Shown here: positions 25,278 through 37,799 of the stretch, one piece after another | How the letters are laid out: every line of letters starts with the position of its first letter | Position numbering within the stretch: the first letter of the stretch is position 1 | NCBI RefSeq assembly: GCF_020509005.1 | Contig: NC_063016.1 | Span: 3,844,001-3,908,000 of the forward strand | Origin: Fulvia fulva | Taxonomy: Eukaryota > Ascomycota > Dothideomycetes > Mycosphaerellales > Mycosphaerellaceae | DNA length: 64,000 nucleotides | Direction of reading: 5' to 3' | Program-made: the position numbers and the translations under genes | Notes under the pieces: generated by a model | What the model was told of the DNA's origin: nothing | The model's database searches: none | The model's input: the letters and a program-made list of their open reading frames with translations, nothing else

Positions 25278-27174
25278 TATACGCTAAAAGGATATAATAT
25301 TATATATAGATAGCGATCTTAGGATAGCTAATATAGTATAATTATAATAGAAATGGCGACGACGACGCTAGTAGACGACCGAGAGTAAGGGGGAGACGAG
25401 TAGAGGTCGCTCTATAAGAAGGCGGAAGAGATAGTAGCGGTAGAAGAAGGGGATTTCCGGAGAGAGTACTAAAAGGAGTATTAAGCGAACTACTCGGGGG
25501 ACTAAAGGCGCTCAAACGACAAACAAGTACTACGATTAATATAGCAATCGAGGTAGTAATACGAAACGTAAGAAACAACCCTTAAAGAGACCTAAGATAG
25601 ACCTAGGGCCTAACTACCTAGGCAATAATCGCGAGCTAACCTACCCCCCCCCTAGAGTATAGTACTACGAGTCTATATTACGGACTAGAAAGAGAAGGAA
25701 GAGATAGGAAAGATAAACGGGAGGGAGATAGTCGAGAAGATCGGAGTAAAGGGAATAGTAGGAGTAAGGGTAGATAATAAAGGGGTCAAGCTATTTATAG
25801 TATACGTATAGAATAAGAGGGCCCTCGAAATAAATAAGGAGTAGATACTAAAGATCGGGAGTATAGCGAAAGTCTCCTATTAATAGTACATAGTAATTAC
25901 GTATAGGGTCCTATAAACCTTTAATATATAAAGGGATATACTAAACCTCTAGAGGCAAAACTAGGTAATAGTACTAGGACTATAGATCATAACGACAGCG
26001 TAGGTTAAGAAGAAGATAGAGGAGGGTAAGAGGGCCTCCTCGCTAATCTTATAGGTTATAACACTAGAGTAAGCGAACAAGGTCTTAGACTAAGGGTTAT
26101 ACTAGGACTTTAAGAGGCTAGATATAGTAATCTATTAGAGTAACTATATGATCCTTTAATGTTTTAACTATTAATAGCACGGACATATTGCCCTAAAGTG
26201 TAGTAAAGCTATAATAGTCTACTCCTACTATACTAGTAATTACGTAACCTAAGAGTACTAAAAACGGAAGGAGGACATAAGATACGTAGTATATAGGAGA
26301 AAACACCTAGTATAGTCAAACTAATGCCTAGTTAGACTATTAGCTTAGTAGAGAGCGCGGGAAGTAAGGCTAATAACACTAACTAGGTTCCTAGTAGGTA
26401 AACAGAAACAACTAGAGAGAACTACCTACCCGAATAAGAGACCCCGGCTATAAGAAGAGCTATAAATAGTACTAGTAATAGGGAGACTAACGTTCTTATA
26501 CAAGGTAGTATAGAGCAATAGACAAATAAGAATCAACCAAATAATAGGGAGCTAACCCTAAAGGGAAGAATAGGAGGAGGGACGGGAAAACTAATAGTAA
26601 GACTAATAGTAAGACTAAACGGACCTAGACATAAACATGTCCTAATGCCTTATACTAGTAGACTATTAATCATTTAGTATAATGTAAATAGAAGTAAAGA
26701 CAAAGTCTAAAGGAGCTTTCTCTAAGCCTTAGACCCGGAGGAACACTATATTATAGCAATATAGGAACCGTAGATCAACCTATACTCTAGGATTCTATTA
26801 ACTATACGAGACCCGAGATACTACGTAGTAACAAACAGAACCGAGGGAGTCCTACGAATATATATCTATATTAGTAAGAAGGTGCTAGTAGAGGACTAGT
26901 AGGCCTAGCCGAGAACCGATAGGGATATTACTATAGTATAGCTTAAAACAACTTAAGGCTAGGTCCTAATCTATAGCGTATATAACCTACCTCTAGAGTC
27001 TAGAAGTAGTATATAACTATATACGCTAGAGAGGCTCCCGGAAGTAATAGACTAACAAAACTATAATATCGTAATAGGAGATTTTAACCTCTACTACCTA
27101 AAGTAGAGATCGGACTTTACTCTAGTATACTACTTCTTAGTAGGGAGGCTTATTAGTTAGATAGAAACAGCCTA
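25278..27174 (+). mobile_element. RIP-mutated LINE, copy C, 5' part
   Basis: Starts just after the pogo element. An ATG near 25351 lies where the intact LINE has its ORF1 start. A stretch near 25,460-25,520 translates as ERVLKGVLSELLGGLKALK, clearly similar to ORF1 of the intact element (ERALKGMILELLGGLKALR). A zinc-knuckle relic (CFNY-QHGHIALKC) is near 26,150-26,200. Endonuclease relics follow to 27174, where a full-length pogo element is inserted. Confidence 0.87.
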
Positions 27175-29040
27175 ACGTGCTTTACTACCGAGCGGGCTAT
27201 ACTACCGAGCGGGCTACTTTTACTAAGAACTGTACTACTTCTACTTTAATTACGACGGTATCTTAACACGACGATATCCTATAGAATCGTTACTAGGAGG
27301 ACAATTCCTCTTTAGATTCTTCGCTATCTAGCAAGTCTACTTGATAGGTACGTACGTTATGCCCCGACTCGCTATATCGCTTATAGCGTCGTAGCCTTAG
27401 TACTAGCCGAACACTATCTAGCGACTCTCTACTCACTTCCTACCTCCTAGTATCCTCTAGAGGTATTAATTGCGACGCCTTATCGAAGGTTAGAGACCCT
27501 CTAGACTGAATATACTTGCGCTTTCGTGCTTTTCGCTATATAAGGGCCTCGTTAGACTTACGTAGCTCACTAATCTCGCTTCGTATAAGAGCTATCTAAT
27601 ACGCTATCTCTCTACTCCCTTTTATAAGCTAATACACCCCTTCCTATAACGAGTTTAGCGATAAACCTGCCCGGGCACGCATTTTGTTCGTTACTAGTGT
27701 CGATTAAGAGTCGAATTCTTTTGTAGTTCGTAGTGTCTTCGACTCCTAAGGGGTAGAGTCCGGAGCTAGAGGTGTTAGCGTACGTAGCTTACTATAAAGC
27801 TTATCTATTACTACCTATAGATTAAATAGAACCAAACTAGCGTCTCTAAAGCTCGATAGGATGTTCTCCTGTCTAAATATAGCGTTATAGGCTACCCGGA
27901 AGGCGCGTAGGAACTCTACTCTATTGGTATAAGTAATACGCTAGCGTACTAAGCCCGAGAGCTAAGTACCGTATACCTTCTTTAAAGGCGAATAGTAACC
28001 CACATCTAATAGCTAGAGCAAGTGCGAGGCGTACGATGGTATATATAGGGCCAAGATCTTGTATTCCTTATACAGATTCTAGAATGCCTTCGAGTTATAG
28101 CTCTCGTAGCTATCGATAATAGGCAGTCTCTATACCCTAGTCGTACGAGCTATAGTATACTTCTAGAAATGCTCTAGCTACCGTATACCGAACTTATTAT
28201 TAGTCTAGCCGTTCTCTATTAGCCCGATTGTCTAGTCTAGACCCAAGTTGCCGTCTTAGTACTAGGTACTAATGTGCTATTTGCCTATAAGGATGACGTA
28301 GGGTAGGAGCGCTATTCCGTCTATATAGATAGTCTTAATCACTATTGCCTATTCTCTATTACCCTATTAAACGACCTTCCTCTTTCCACTACGCCTTTCT
28401 AAACCCGTAACGACGCTCTAAGACGTAATAACACCTATTATAAACCCTATCTCGTCGAAGTTATAGGTGTCCTAGTTAAGGATACTATACTTCTCCTTTA
28501 TATTACGTATAAGTAAGAACTACCTCTCGATAACGTCTAGATCTTCTATTAGGGCTCGCTAACGATCGTATCCACGTGTTATACGAACCTTTAGCTTACG
28601 ATACCGCCTAATAAACCTGTCTGTCTAATTGAGACTAGCGGGCTTAAGACCCTTCTCTTATAGTAATAAATTGGCTATTGCTCGTATACTAGCCTTTAAT
28701 AGCGGGAAACCTCTAAGATCTAGCTCGAGTATATACTCAAGTATCACCCTCTCTTCTAGCTCTATAAGCTTCTTTGAATTAGGCTCGTAGTCACCCCGAG
28801 GAGGTCGTCTATTCAATCGATACCCTAGTGTAGTTCGAGACGCGTCGTATACCTTTATAGTAAGTCGATTCGTAATTGTCGCGTCGCGTTTCGTAGCCTA
28901 GACAGCTAAGGTCAGTTTGGCCTCGTTTAAAGACAATATACGCTATAATAGTAGTTATATAGCTATATCTATAGAAGTGGTATAGTTCTTAGCAAAAGTG
29001 GCCCGCTCGGTAGTATAGCCCGCTCGGTAGTAAAGCACGT
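27175..29040 (-). mobile_element. Full-length pogo/Fot1-like transposon (1866 bp), RIP-mutated
   Basis: Terminal inverted repeats begin ACGTGCTTTACTACCGAGCG at both ends and TA flanks both (27173-27174 and 29041-29042), the target duplication of the Tc1/mariner-pogo group. LINE C continues on both sides, so this is a clean insertion. On the minus strand a transposase of the family seen at 51241-53089 can be followed with many stops. Each end has two copies of the 17-bp subterminal unit. Confidence 0.92.
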
Positions 29041-32000
29041 TAAATAGACTTAATTACGCTAAAGGGAACAAAAACTTAGGCTAGAAACAACTGTTCTAGT
29101 ACGCTAGACCTATACTTTATGTCCTACGCCTTAATACGACGGGTAGAAAGCTATATAGTTAATAACTAACTAGAGTCCTTATCGGACTACTATCTAATCT
29201 AAACCGATATCTAACTTACGGTTAAGGAGGAGAGAGAACCTAAGAGGAAGCTCTACTAGAAGTAGGCCGATTAGATACTAGTATAGTAGCGGCTAGAAGG
29301 CGAACTAGAACAGGTAAACATTAACGATATATATATAACGGAGGGGATCGACTAAGTAGTAGAGCAGCTAATAGAAGCTATATAAAGGGTAGCCTAGGCC
29401 TATATACCTAAGAAGAGATAGTCGCTATACTAGAAGCTATACTAGATACTAGAGTATATAGCCAAAGTCAAGGAGGTAAGGAGAGTAAGAAGGAGATAGG
29501 AGTAACGACGTACCTAAGTAAACTAGGAAGCCTATAACAACCTATATAAAGTAAAGAAGGCGTAGATTAGAAGAGACAAGACGTAGGAGTAGAGGTCAAC
29601 TATAGGGATGATTATAGAACACCCGGAACAGATCTAGAGACTAGTAAAATAGGCTAGGAAACTAGACGAGGAACGAAACTCCCCGCTCTAGTTTCCCTTA
29701 ATATAGGACTAAGACGGGGAAACGTAAACTACTCCGATAGGGAAAGCGAAAGTAATCGTAGACTACTTCTTCGGGACTTAGGTAGAGGTAGACCTAAGCA
29801 ACATCCTAGGAATATATATTCCTCCGCTAAGGGAGGCTAACTAGTAAGTATCTACTATAGAGATCGGAAACATTATTAAGAAACTAAAGGGTAACAAAGC
29901 CCTAGGCCTAGATAAGATCCCTAACTATTACCTAAAAGCTAGTAGTAGCCTTATTACTTTAGTACTTACGCTAATCTTTACCTAGTATATAAAGTAGGGG
30001 TATTACCTAAAGGCCTTTAGGTAATTACTAACTTACGTCCTAAGGAAACCCTAAAAGGAAGACTATACTAAGTTAAAGTTATATAGACCAATTATGTTAC
30101 TAAATATACTAGGGAAGCTCCTAGAGAAGGTCGTAGCTATAAGGCTTACCGGAATAGTAGAAGAATATAACCTCCTCCCGGTAACGTAAATAGGGGGGAG
30201 ATAAAAGAGATCTACCCTTATAGTAGTCGAACTGATTATAGAGCAAATTAGACATATCTAGTACTATAGTAACAATAAGATAACCTCACTACTTTTACTA
30301 GATATATTAGGGGCTTTCGATAACGTGTCCTACGTAAGGCTCCTATATATCCTTAGAATAAAAAGTATCCTAGCCTAGATAGTATACTTTATATAGTTAT
30401 TCCTTAAGGACAGAACAACCTAGATCCTCCTAGGGTCCTTTAAAGCCCCGTAGACCCTAATTACGAACACGGGCATCCTATAGGGCTCTACACTCTCCCT
30501 AATTCTGTTCCTCCTCTTTATAGCCGACCTGACCCTACTCCTAGAAATAGTAAACACCTTAGTATCGGGGTTCGTAGATAACACAAATATCCTAGCGTAG
30601 TCGGGGCCTATAGAGGAAAACTACGTACTCCTAGAGAAGAGATATAGACAATACGAAAAGTAGGCAAGAGAGTATAGGGCAAAATTCGTACCGGACAAGT
30701 ACTAACTTATCTATTTTAGTAAGGTAAAGACAAAACACAACTTAGTAGTACTAGTAAATATCTAGGGGTTCGAGACCAATCCTATAAGGGAACTTAGAGT
30801 CCTTAGGATATAGCTAGACCCGAAACTTAGCTAGGGACTATAAGTAAAGAAGGCGTAAGCGAGAGCGGACACTAATAGACAATTAATCGAGAGACTTACT
30901 ATATTAACCTAGGGGGCGACCTTCATAAAGGCCTAGACTATATATAAGGCTATTATTAAGCCCGTAATGCTATATAGAGCAGCAACTTAGGTAGCGGAAA
31001 AACACATCCCGAAGAGAATTAAGGACCCCCTTAATAGAGCGTAGGTAGCTTACCTAAAGAGAGTACTAGGGGTATATAGGTCAACCCCTTATAGGACAAT
31101 AGAAATGGAATTAGGTATAGCCCCTATTAGGGAGTACCTCTAAGGTATAAGGTATTAATACGTAGAGAAGACATTAGCATACCTAGCCTAGGGAACTATC
31201 TAAGTAGCTACTTAAAGGATAAGAACCTAGTAGGAGAGGAGGAGAAGACCTAACCGGCTATATATAATTCTATAGAAGGAAGTAGACCTAAAAACATTAT
31301 AGGAAATCCTAGTAGCCCTTAAATAGAGAGAAGATCTAAGGGAGCAAGCTAATATAGGGGACAAAGGGAAAAAGAAGGCAAAGCTAAGTAGAAAGGATCG
31401 TAGGTCACCTATAGGAAACGTATTAGAACCAAAAACCGGTAAGGCTAGGAGCCCTACTAGTAGCCGGGACCTTCGGGAGGTATAACTACCTTATCTATAA
31501 AGACCTAAAGAGGGCGGAAGCAAGTATAGCTATCTAGATTCGCTCTAAGTATATTAGGCTAAGAGCATACTTATACTAAAGAAGAGTCCTAGGATACGAT
31601 TCTAAACGTTACCCCTATAGCTACCTATCCTAAAACCCGGAGTATATAGTACTAAACTGTACTAAGTAGGTAAAAGGGAGAAGCTAGTAGAGGGCGAAGG
31701 TAAGAGATAGGTAATACTAGGCTATTATCTAGAATAGACAAGATATAAGGAGAGTAATAAGATAGATCCTTAACGAGGACTACCTAGAGCAATTCTCCCT
31801 AGTAGTAGAAACGGAAAGGTAGATAGAGAGGAGGGAGAGAGAGAGAAGAGCCGGGGAAATAGAAGGGAGAAAGGGAATCGAGAGGAGGACATTACTAGGG
31901 TTACGGGCAAGGTAGTTATAGGGTAATAACTATAATACTAGCGTACCCTAAAGGAAGGAGAACGAAAGGACAAGATAGGAAAGAACGAGGAGGGTAAAGA

Positions 32001-32130
32001 CGAGGAGGTTTTTATCCGTTAATCGGGTTTCCTACCTATATAAATAGACCTAAATAGCGAGAGACCTATATAGGCTATAGGGCACTAAAATAGGCGAGTA
32101 AATAATCTATCTATCTATTATATAGATAAT
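29041..32130 (+). mobile_element. RIP-mutated LINE, copy C, 3' part
   Basis: Resumes the endonuclease region after the pogo insertion. Reverse transcriptase relics include GFVDNTNILA-type sequence near 30,570-30,600. A C-terminal region and a 3' tail of ATCT repeats (about 32,108-32,122) follow. With the 5' part, and leaving out the pogo, the element is about 5 kb, so it is essentially full length. No frame is open. Confidence 0.88.
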
Positions 32131-32600
32131 AATAGTAGTAGTAGTAAGATATAAAGGAATAAAGAAGGGATATAAAGCTTATCTTACCTTATCTTAGCCT
32201 ATATTACTTAAAGTAACTAACTTACCCGTACTATAGTAGTAGTAATACTAAGGACCTAACGTTACTACTATAGATATAGAGGGTAGTTATAATAGGGTAT
32301 ACCTAATTATATAAGATTAGCGTATTTACTCTAGCGTACTAGCTAAGGAGGTATATCGTAATTTAGATATACGAATACCGAGGGACGTACTATAGATACT
32401 TAACTAAGGGCCTCGTACGACGTACTATTCGAAAGCGCCTATTAAGGCTATTACCTAACGAGAATAAGAGCAGCGCGCCTATACTAGCGGCCGCGTAATT
32501 GCTACGGAAAGCGACTAGAAAACAGGAATCTACCTCCTATCCGATAGGACCCTAAAATTACGGAGCCGCGGAGGTGAATTGCCTATTTAGGCAACTTCTA
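32131..32600. other. Unassigned RIP-like interval
   Basis: TA-rich sequence with a short TAG/TAA triplet run after the LINE C tail (about 32,131-32,150). No coding signal or terminal repeat was recognised. It may include the 5' leader of LINE E, whose exact start is not visible. Confidence 0.45.
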
Positions 32601-35600
32601 ACCTTAGCCGTAGCTAGAGTATAGCAACATAGAGACTAGATCCTAAGCCTAACTCGCGAGCATTAGGTAGCTCGCGAGGGACACCTAAATCTCTATAAAC
32701 GGGGATACGATATAGGATCCTAGCTAGTAGTAACTAACCTATTAATAGCTAAGCTAATAACTAACCTAGTAATAGTAAGATAACGGCTAACGACAATAAG
32801 CTAAGGGCCTAGGAAAAGCATAACGAACCCTAGCCGCCCCCGGCCCCTCCGCGTAGACAGAACTATATAAAGAAGCCTAGGTAATACTAGACGAAGACGA
32901 ATACCTAGCCCGAGTATATAAAAATATAATCGCGTAGCTCCTTAGTGTACTTAAGGCACTCGAACACTAGACCCTAAGAACGATCTACTAGACTATATAG
33001 TACGTAATATAATAGAAGAACCCTACGTAGGCTATAATCGCCGCGGGACACTACCCGGCCTAGCCCTAGAGGACTAACAACGCGATCCGAGTCTACGTTA
33101 TAGACCCGGAGGAGAAAAGGGAACTCGAGGGCCTTACGAGTAAGGAGCTCGTAGACAGAATCGGCCGGAAGGAGATCGTAGGAGCGAAGGTAGAGCTAAG
33201 GGGGGTAGTAAGGTTTTTTACCGTATAGGAGACAGACTAATAAAGACTCGAGACGTATAAGGAATAGATAACTAAAGTAGTAAAGTTAGCAAAGGTCTCC
33301 TACTAACAATTTATAGTAATAGCCTACGGGGTCCCTAGAACCTTTAAGGTCGAAAACGACCTCCCCTAGCTATAAATATAGAACTAGAGCACATCTCTAG
33401 GAGTACGCTTCTCTAAGGCCGTCTGGCTATATAGAAGCGTCGAACTAATAAAGACATACTCCTCGTTAATCGTCTAGATAGTAAATACGGAACAAGTAAA
33501 CCTAGTCCTAGATAAAGGACTATACTAGAACTACGAACGTCTTAATACGGAAATCTACTAGAGTAGCTATAGAGTACTCTAATGCTTTAACTACTAACAG
33601 TACGGACATATCGCCCCGAAATGTACGGAGAAGACCCCGAAGTACCTATACTACGTAGGCCTATACTAGAGAAAGCAATGCCTACGAGAAGAAGTAAGGT
33701 ACGTATACTATAGCCGGTAACACCCGGCGTACTAGAGCTAATACCTAACTCAAATCGCCGTAAAAGGGAAGGCTAACTAAGTACGAATAACGACCCTAGC
33801 GAGGTACCCTACCCCGTAGTAAGGTAGCGCTTAATATAAAGGCCTTAAGGCGGCAAAAAGAAAGAGAATGGAGGAGGTAATAAGGGGCACCCTACCGAGT
33901 ACGTACCCGCCGCTAGGACGGCTAAGGGGGCTAAATAGAGTAGTAAACAAGATAGGACAGATACGGATTTTTAGAACACCCCTACCGGCCGAAGGCCTAC
34001 TAACCTAAGAGGAAGATACGATAACTGTAGGTACTACCTAAGCCCGGAGCACCCCTATAGACACTATCCTAGCTAGCCCGTAATAGTAGTATAGGACAAC
34101 CTTACTATTATATAGTATAACGTTAATAAAAGCAAAGATAAGGTCTAACTCTACTTCCTATAAGAACTCGACTACTAAAAGCACTATGTCGTAGCGCTAT
34201 AGGAACCTTAGACCAACCTATATATAAGCAAACCGGTAACCTATAACGACTAACGATACTATATAGTAATCGGTAGGGGTATAGGACATACCCTAAGAAT
34301 ATACACCTACGTAAGTAAGGCTATTAGTATAGAAGTATAGAAGGTCGTACTATAGCCGGAGGGCTACTAGGGGGACATAACGACAATCGAAATAGCAATA
34401 GGCTAGGGAACCGTCCGAATCTATAACGTCTATAACCCTCCTCTATAAGGACGAACGAGTAGAGACCTAGGAACCCTAGCTACGCTAGACTAGATACTCG
34501 AACAAGGGGATATATACTAAGTCCTAGTAGGCGACTTTAACCTTCACTACCTATAATAGGGTCTAGACTTCACCCCCCTATACGTATACCTAGGAGGTAA
34601 GTTACTAGAAATTACCGCGAGCCGCGATATAGAACTAGTGACCCTAAAGGTTATAGAGACGTAGAAGGCGAGATTAAGCGTAAGTACAATTGACCTATAC
34701 TTCCTCTCGAGAGAGCTAGTTACGAGACTAGATAAGTACCGCCCAAACCTCTTACTCGAAGTAGGATTAGACTATATCCCGATCTAGACAACAATCGAGG
34801 TAGGAGTCGAGGAGGAACCTATAGCGGAGCTACGCCTAAACTAGAAGAAGGCCCCGTAGGAAGAAATCCGAGGTGAACTAGCGGCACGACTATACGATAA
34901 TAGGGCAAATACGGGACTAGAAGTAGGAACAGAAGTAGAATAAGAAGCCGAGCTCGACAAAGAAGCCGAACGGATAACGATAGTCGTATAGGAGGCAGCT
35001 CGTTAGTATATACCCTACATTCGACCTTCTTAAAGATAGAAGCTATTCTAGACCCCGGCGTACGCGGAAAGGGTAAAGGAGGCGAGGAGGGCTAGACGAG
35101 AGTAGACGAAGGAGTATATATAAGTAATATAGGACGTATACTAAAGGGCTAGCTAAGCTAAGAAAGCCTAGATACGTCGGGACAAACAGCTAGACTAGAG
35201 AACGACGGTAGGGCTTATAATAGAGAATCCTAACTAGATATAGCGACTAGCGAGGTAGGCGAGAGCTAGAGGGACAGAGAAGACGCCTTACTTCCCGCCT
35301 ATAGTCGATATAACGGGAACGCTAAGGTTAACGCTAGAGGTAAAGGCGAAGGCGTTTACGGACTACTTCTTCTTAATACAAGTCGACGCGGACCTAACGG
35401 ACATAGTAGGCACGTCGTACCCGGAACTACTAGATATATACTAGACAGTCTAGCTAGGCGGGGTTAAGGCCGTAATAGGACAGCTTAGGGGAAGAAAGGC
35501 CCTAGGGCCCGACAAAATCCTAAACCTCCTACTAAAAGAATATAAAGAGGAAATCGCCCCGAGCCTAGCTAAGCTCTTTACTACTTGTCTACGGAAAGGC

Positions 35601-37668
35601 TACTGTCCGAAGCCGTATAGAGACTCCCTAATAGTAGTTATCCGGAAGCTATAGAAGGAAGACTATAATAGGCTTAAGTTATATAGACCGATTGCGCTCA
35701 TAAAGATAGTAGGGAAGATCCTAGAGAAGATAGTAGCCTAGAGACTTATAAAACTAGTCGAAGAGAATAACATCCTCCCGGAGATATAGATAGGAGGGAG
35801 AAGTAACCGCTTAACCCTTACGGTAATAGAACTAATAACCGAATAGATCTAAACCCTCTAGTACTATAGACGGAATAGAATAGTATCGCTACTCTCCCTA
35901 GACATCTCTAGAGTATTCGATAACGTCTCCTATAAAAGACTACTCTATATACTCCGATAGAAGGGAGTCCCCGTATAGGCCACGAAATTTATATACTCCT
36001 TCTTTAAAGAGAGGACTACGAGAATAGTCCTCGGGAGGTATAAATCCGATAGGGTATACGTAGAGACCGGAATCCCCTAAGGATCTACGCTATCCCCGAT
36101 CCTATTCCTAATCTTTATAGCCGACCTCATCCCCTTACTTACGTCCCCTTAGACTTCGGCGTTAGGCTTCGTAGACGACATACACATCCTAGCCTAGTCC
36201 GCGATAACGGAGGAAAACTATAGACTACTTACGGAGAGATATAGAGTATACGAGGACTAGACTAGACGCTACGGCGTCCGCTTTGCCCTAGAGAAATACT
36301 AGCTGATCCACTTTAGTAAAGCGAGGACCTACTACAATATATAGGTAGCTATAACAATCTAGGGATACGAGACGAAGCCCTCCCCCGAACTCCGAGTACT
36401 AGGAATCTAGCTAGACCCGAAGCTAAGCTAGAACCTATAGATTAAGAAGGCCTAGAACAGAGTATAAGTAAACGAGGCACTAATAATACGTCTTACTAAG
36501 TCAATATAGGGGGCGACCTTCGATAAAGCAAGAATAATATATAAAGTAATCGTTCGACTAGCGATACTTTACGGGGCACAAATCTAGGGTACGGGGGGAG
36601 TCGATAAGCTAGTACCGCGACGGATCGAACAGCCTCTTAATCGAATCTAAGTAGGCAACTTAAGAAGAATTCTCGGAGCGTATAAGACTATACCGACGAG
36701 AGTAGCCGAGATAGAGACCGGGACACTACCTATCCGTTACTATATCTATAGGATAAGGATCTAATACGCGGCGAAGACGATAGGGTACCTAGTATAGCAA
36801 ACCATCTATAATAAGACAGCACGAATTGTATAGAGATATAGCCGGCTATATATAGGACCGTACGTAAGGAGGAGTTAGAAGCGGGACGACTTACGGGTTT
36901 TTAGGAAAATATAAGGAACGCCGGAGTAGCTAGCGAGGGAGGAGGAGGGACGAAGAACCTAGGAAAGGAAGGGGAATAAGGGAAAGTCCTAGAGCCTCGT
37001 AGAGTAGGTAGCCGGCTGCCTATAGGAATAGGAATAGAATAGTAACCCGCTAGCGAGAATAGGCCCCCTAGCCCTACGAACCTTCTAGAGACATAACTAC
37101 CTCCTATACCGCGACCTTATAAGGGCAGAAGCAAGCATAACAATCTAAATCCGGTCCGAATATATCGGGCTTCGGGCTTACTTATATAGGAGGAACGTTC
37201 TAGACATAGACAACCTAGCGTACGAGTATAGCTACCCGTCGTAGAACCCGGAATATATAGTCGTACGGTACCTATAGTAGGTAGAAGGGCGGAGTATATA
37301 GAGAGCGAGAGTAGCTAGACGCGACTACTAGTCGATCGTTACGAACAAGTACGACATATAGAGGATAGTACGTTAGGTCCTAAGATAAGGATACCTTACC
37401 TAGTTTAAACTAGCTAATAAGACGGAGGAGTAGATAGAGAAGAAGAGGGAGACTAAGGGGATGTAGACAAGGTAGTTATTAGGGTAGGCCTATGACACTA
37501 GTATACCCTCTATAAGGAAAGCGGGAAGGTAAATAACGGACAATAGTAGTATAGGAGAGGAGAGGGGTTTTTACCGCGAGCGGTTTCCCTTTCGAAAGAC
37601 AGAAGTATATAGAACAGCTATATAGGCTAGGAGGCACTATAACAGCTTAATGAATAATATATATATAT
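32601..37668 (+). mobile_element. RIP-mutated LINE, copy E, near full length
   Basis: The left boundary is approximate. The gag relic includes LLSVLKALE near 32,940 and a zinc-knuckle region near 33,580-33,720. Endonuclease relics start near 34,110 (IQYNVNKSKDKV-like) with VGDFNLHYL near 34,530-34,560. Reverse transcriptase relics include RGRKALGPDKI near 35,490-35,520 and GFVDDIHILA near 36,165-36,195. C-terminal sequence and a degenerate AT-rich tail follow near 37,650-37,668. The frames are full of TAG and TAA. Confidence 0.87.
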
Positions 37669-37799
37669 CGTAATTTAAGCGTATATATAGGTAATAGCCT
37701 ATTATTAAAACTTAAGGCTACGTACGCTAAGAATTAGGTAACTAATTAGTTACCTATAGCCTCTTTAAGAGCAACACTTATCTATTCTAGATAGAGATA
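37669..37799 (+). repeat. RIP-mutated repeat with palindrome, left piece
   Basis: Homologous in inverted orientation to about 53620-53738, beside the PKS-NRPS region. It continues at 38950 after the pogo insertion. Over the first ~45 bases aligned to the non-RIP counterpart, substitutions are C-to-T or G-to-A; a few other changes follow. It may be an LTR plus flanking DNA of the copia family at 46.4-53.5 kb, but this is not proven. Confidence 0.7.
37735..37756. repeat. 22-bp perfect palindrome
   Basis: The core GGTAACTAATTAGTTACC is extended by complementary TA and TA on its two sides. The same core recurs at 53656-53673. Confidence 0.9.

Noticed and set aside
25342..25578. 78-codon minus-strand frame
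   Set aside because: Antisense to the LINE C ORF1 relic, which matches the intact ORF1 on the plus strand.
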